In this document: positions 5,990 to 7,068 of the stretch, in pieces
Position numbering within the stretch: position 1 is the stretch's first letter
Layout of the letters: the number at the start of each line of letters is the position of its first letter
From: a bacterium
GTDB lineage: Bacteria; Bdellovibrionota; Bdellovibrionia; Bdellovibrionales; UBA1609
Length of the DNA: 7,068 nucleotides
Assembly (NCBI GenBank): GCA_021784635.1
Contig: JAJYHS010000012.1
Location: 1-7,068, forward strand
Reading direction: 5' to 3'
Notes under the pieces: generated by a model
Databases searched by the model: none
Told to the model about the DNA's origin: nothing
The model's input: the letters and a program-made list of their open reading frames with translations, nothing else
Translations under genes and position numbers: made by a program

Positions 5990-7068
5990 CTAAAACTCTC
6001 GGCAAGTCGCCGTGTAGGCATCTTCGGGGAAGCCGTACAACGCTCCTTTGCCTCGCAGGTTTCGCGGCTCACCGCCGAGAGCTTCGTTATAACCTTGGTA
6101 GATATCGGGGCGAAAAAATTCAATGACACCTGTTTTATCACTCGCGGACGCCTCTTGGAATTCAACATCCAAATAAATACCATAGTATTTTGAACGGATC
6201 GGTATAGGTAAATGAAACGGAAATTCCGATCCATATCCACCATTATTTAGACTTAGCTTAGAAATTTTACTAGACTCACCAACATCGAATAGAAAATCGC
6301 TTAACTTTCCGCCAAAATTGCCTTTGCCACTATCGATTCCTTTTTGATTGACCACATACAGATTTTTCGGCATCGGGTAGGGCAAATCGTGCCAGTCAAC
6401 GAGATATTCTTGTGGTTTCCAAAAGTATTCACCACCTTCGTCGATTGGTAACCCAGCGCGCACATGCGAAACAGGAACCATAATCGTCTCATTCCCGTCA
6501 GTGTGAAGGAGAAACTTGAAGCGATCCATTGGTTCATTTGGATATTTAGGGTCCGGGTGTTGCACGCAAATAAAGCTCTTTGTGAGCCGATGCGTAATCA
6601 CCGGCGCGAGTGACTTCGTGCTAAACAGTAAGCCAACGATGAGCTGTGTTTCAACTGAATTTGTTTCGCCACTCCCCAGGCGCAGTATGCGGTAAATGGC
6701 CTCGTGCAATCGAAATCCCGCCTTATTGGTGTTATCCATATCGTTGTACCATTTCTTGGCGATATTCAGGACATCATTCGCATCATCGTACTCGCCGATC
6801 CCCACTCTCATGCAATCATTGCAGTCATAGGGTTGATCCGTATCGACTTCGGGTCGAATGGGGAGATTACGCATTATATTGTGCTGAGGATTCGCAAAAA
6901 TATGCTGGTAGGACTGCCAAATAGCCGCCGCGAAATCTGGGTTCACGGCGCGCATTTTGTTGATCGCATTTTTTACCTGAGCCAAAACCGGAAGTTTCGA
7001 GCGCGGTATGGTTAGTTTCTGCTTGAATGGTTCGAGCCCTTCTCGTGCTTCCCAGAACTCAAGCAGTG
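5990..7068 (-). CDS. Unnamed, probably exported protein of a Bdellovibrio-like family, C-terminal part (cut by window edge)
   Basis: The frame is open from the right edge (first full codon 7066-7064) to a TAG at 5992-5990, giving 358 residues with the N-terminus missing. A TTG at 6985 exists, but coding sequence plainly continues upstream of it (LLEFWEAREGLEPFKQKL...), so it is not the start. Visible features, numbered from the first codon here: a Cys pair in DCNDCMRVGIG (81-91), the block NKAGFRLHEAIYRILRLGSG (114-133) followed by NSVETQLIVGLLFS (136-149), and an aromatic, acidic, beta-rich C-terminal half with no membrane helix. From memory, the LLEFWEA opening and HEAIYR...NSxxT(R/Q)xxVG block resemble a family of secreted or periplasmic hypothetical proteins in Bdellovibrio and relatives, which begin with a signal peptide that would lie outside this window. 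HEAIYR lacks a second His, so I do not call it a zinc protease. Function unknown. Confidence 0.75.
   Translation of the reverse strand, partial: LLEFWEAREGLEPFKQKLTIPRSKLPVLAQVKNAINKMRAVNPDFAAAIWQSYQHIFANPQHNIMRNLPIRPEVDTDQPYDCNDCMRVGIGEYDDANDVLNIAKKWYNDMDNTNKAGFRLHEAIYRILRLGSGETNSVETQLIVGLLFSTKSLAPVITHRLTKSFICVQHPDPKYPNEPMDRFKFLLHTDGNETIMVPVSHVRAGLPIDEGGEYFWKPQEYLVDWHDLPYPMPKNLYVVNQKGIDSGKGNFGGKLSDFLFDVGESSKISKLSLNNGGYGSEFPFHLPIPIRSKYYGIYLDVEFQEASASDKTGVIEFFRPDIYQGYNEALGGEPRNLRGKGALYGFPEDAYTATCREF

Noticed and set aside
5938..6243. 101-codon minus-strand frame overlapping the right-hand gene
   Set aside because: It lies in another frame inside a longer, clearly coding frame, and its composition (Arg/Ser/Thr-rich, no motif) is typical of a shadow. 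Only its last residues are mentioned, as a possible echo.
6697..6711. HEAIYR as a zinc-protease HExxH motif
   Set aside because: The second His is missing (Arg at that position), and there is no downstream Glu/His ligand pattern I can support.
6983..6985. TTG as start of the right-hand gene
   Set aside because: The same frame stays open to the window edge with plausible protein sequence (LLEFWEAREG...), and no ribosome binding site precedes the TTG.

Overview
The window looks like chromosomal DNA from a Gram-negative bacterium of moderate GC content, probably a member of the Bdellovibrionota (Bdellovibrio-like) or a close relative. Three things suggest this: a System II (CcsA/ResB) cytochrome c assembly pair of the type found outside the enteric bacteria; a PduO-type cobalamin adenosyltransferase; and, at the right edge, a large presumed exported protein with a GFRLHEAIYR...NSVETQ...VG signature that I remember from lineage-specific hypothetical proteins of Bdellovibrio. 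The last point is recall, not a database result, so the taxonomic call is only moderately confident. No rRNA, tRNA, CRISPR array, insertion sequence or integrase was found.

Left block, minus strand, positions 3198 down to 1. A probable three-gene operon starts with an N-formylglutamate amidohydrolase-family enzyme. It continues with the ResB/CcsB membrane chaperone for apocytochrome c and then a CcsA/ResC-type heme handler with a periplasmic N-terminal extension. The last gene runs off the left edge just before its conserved core. The gaps are 20 and 9 nt, and the CcsA ribosome binding site overlaps the resB stop codon. A candidate promoter lies between 3256 and 3284.

Middle block, plus strand, positions 3294 to 5862. 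This is a compact four-gene unit: cobalamin adenosyltransferase; a 370-residue protein with two GNAT-like halves and a degenerate acetyl-CoA loop; a 188-residue GHKL-type ATPase; and an 89-residue STAS-like (DUF4325-type) protein. Genes one and two abut with no spacer, and genes three and four overlap by four bases (ATGA). The last two resemble a kinase/antagonist partner-switching pair, and the GNAT-like protein is a candidate partner or output. This trio is the most interesting part of the window.

Right block, minus strand, from beyond 7068 down to 5990. It holds the C-terminal 358 codons of an unnamed, probably exported protein. A strong hairpin with a T-tract at 5889-5922 ends this transcription unit where it converges with the middle block. 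A large open frame crosses each window edge, so both edge genes are partial only because of the window. Every stretch longer than about 100 bases is accounted for by a gene.
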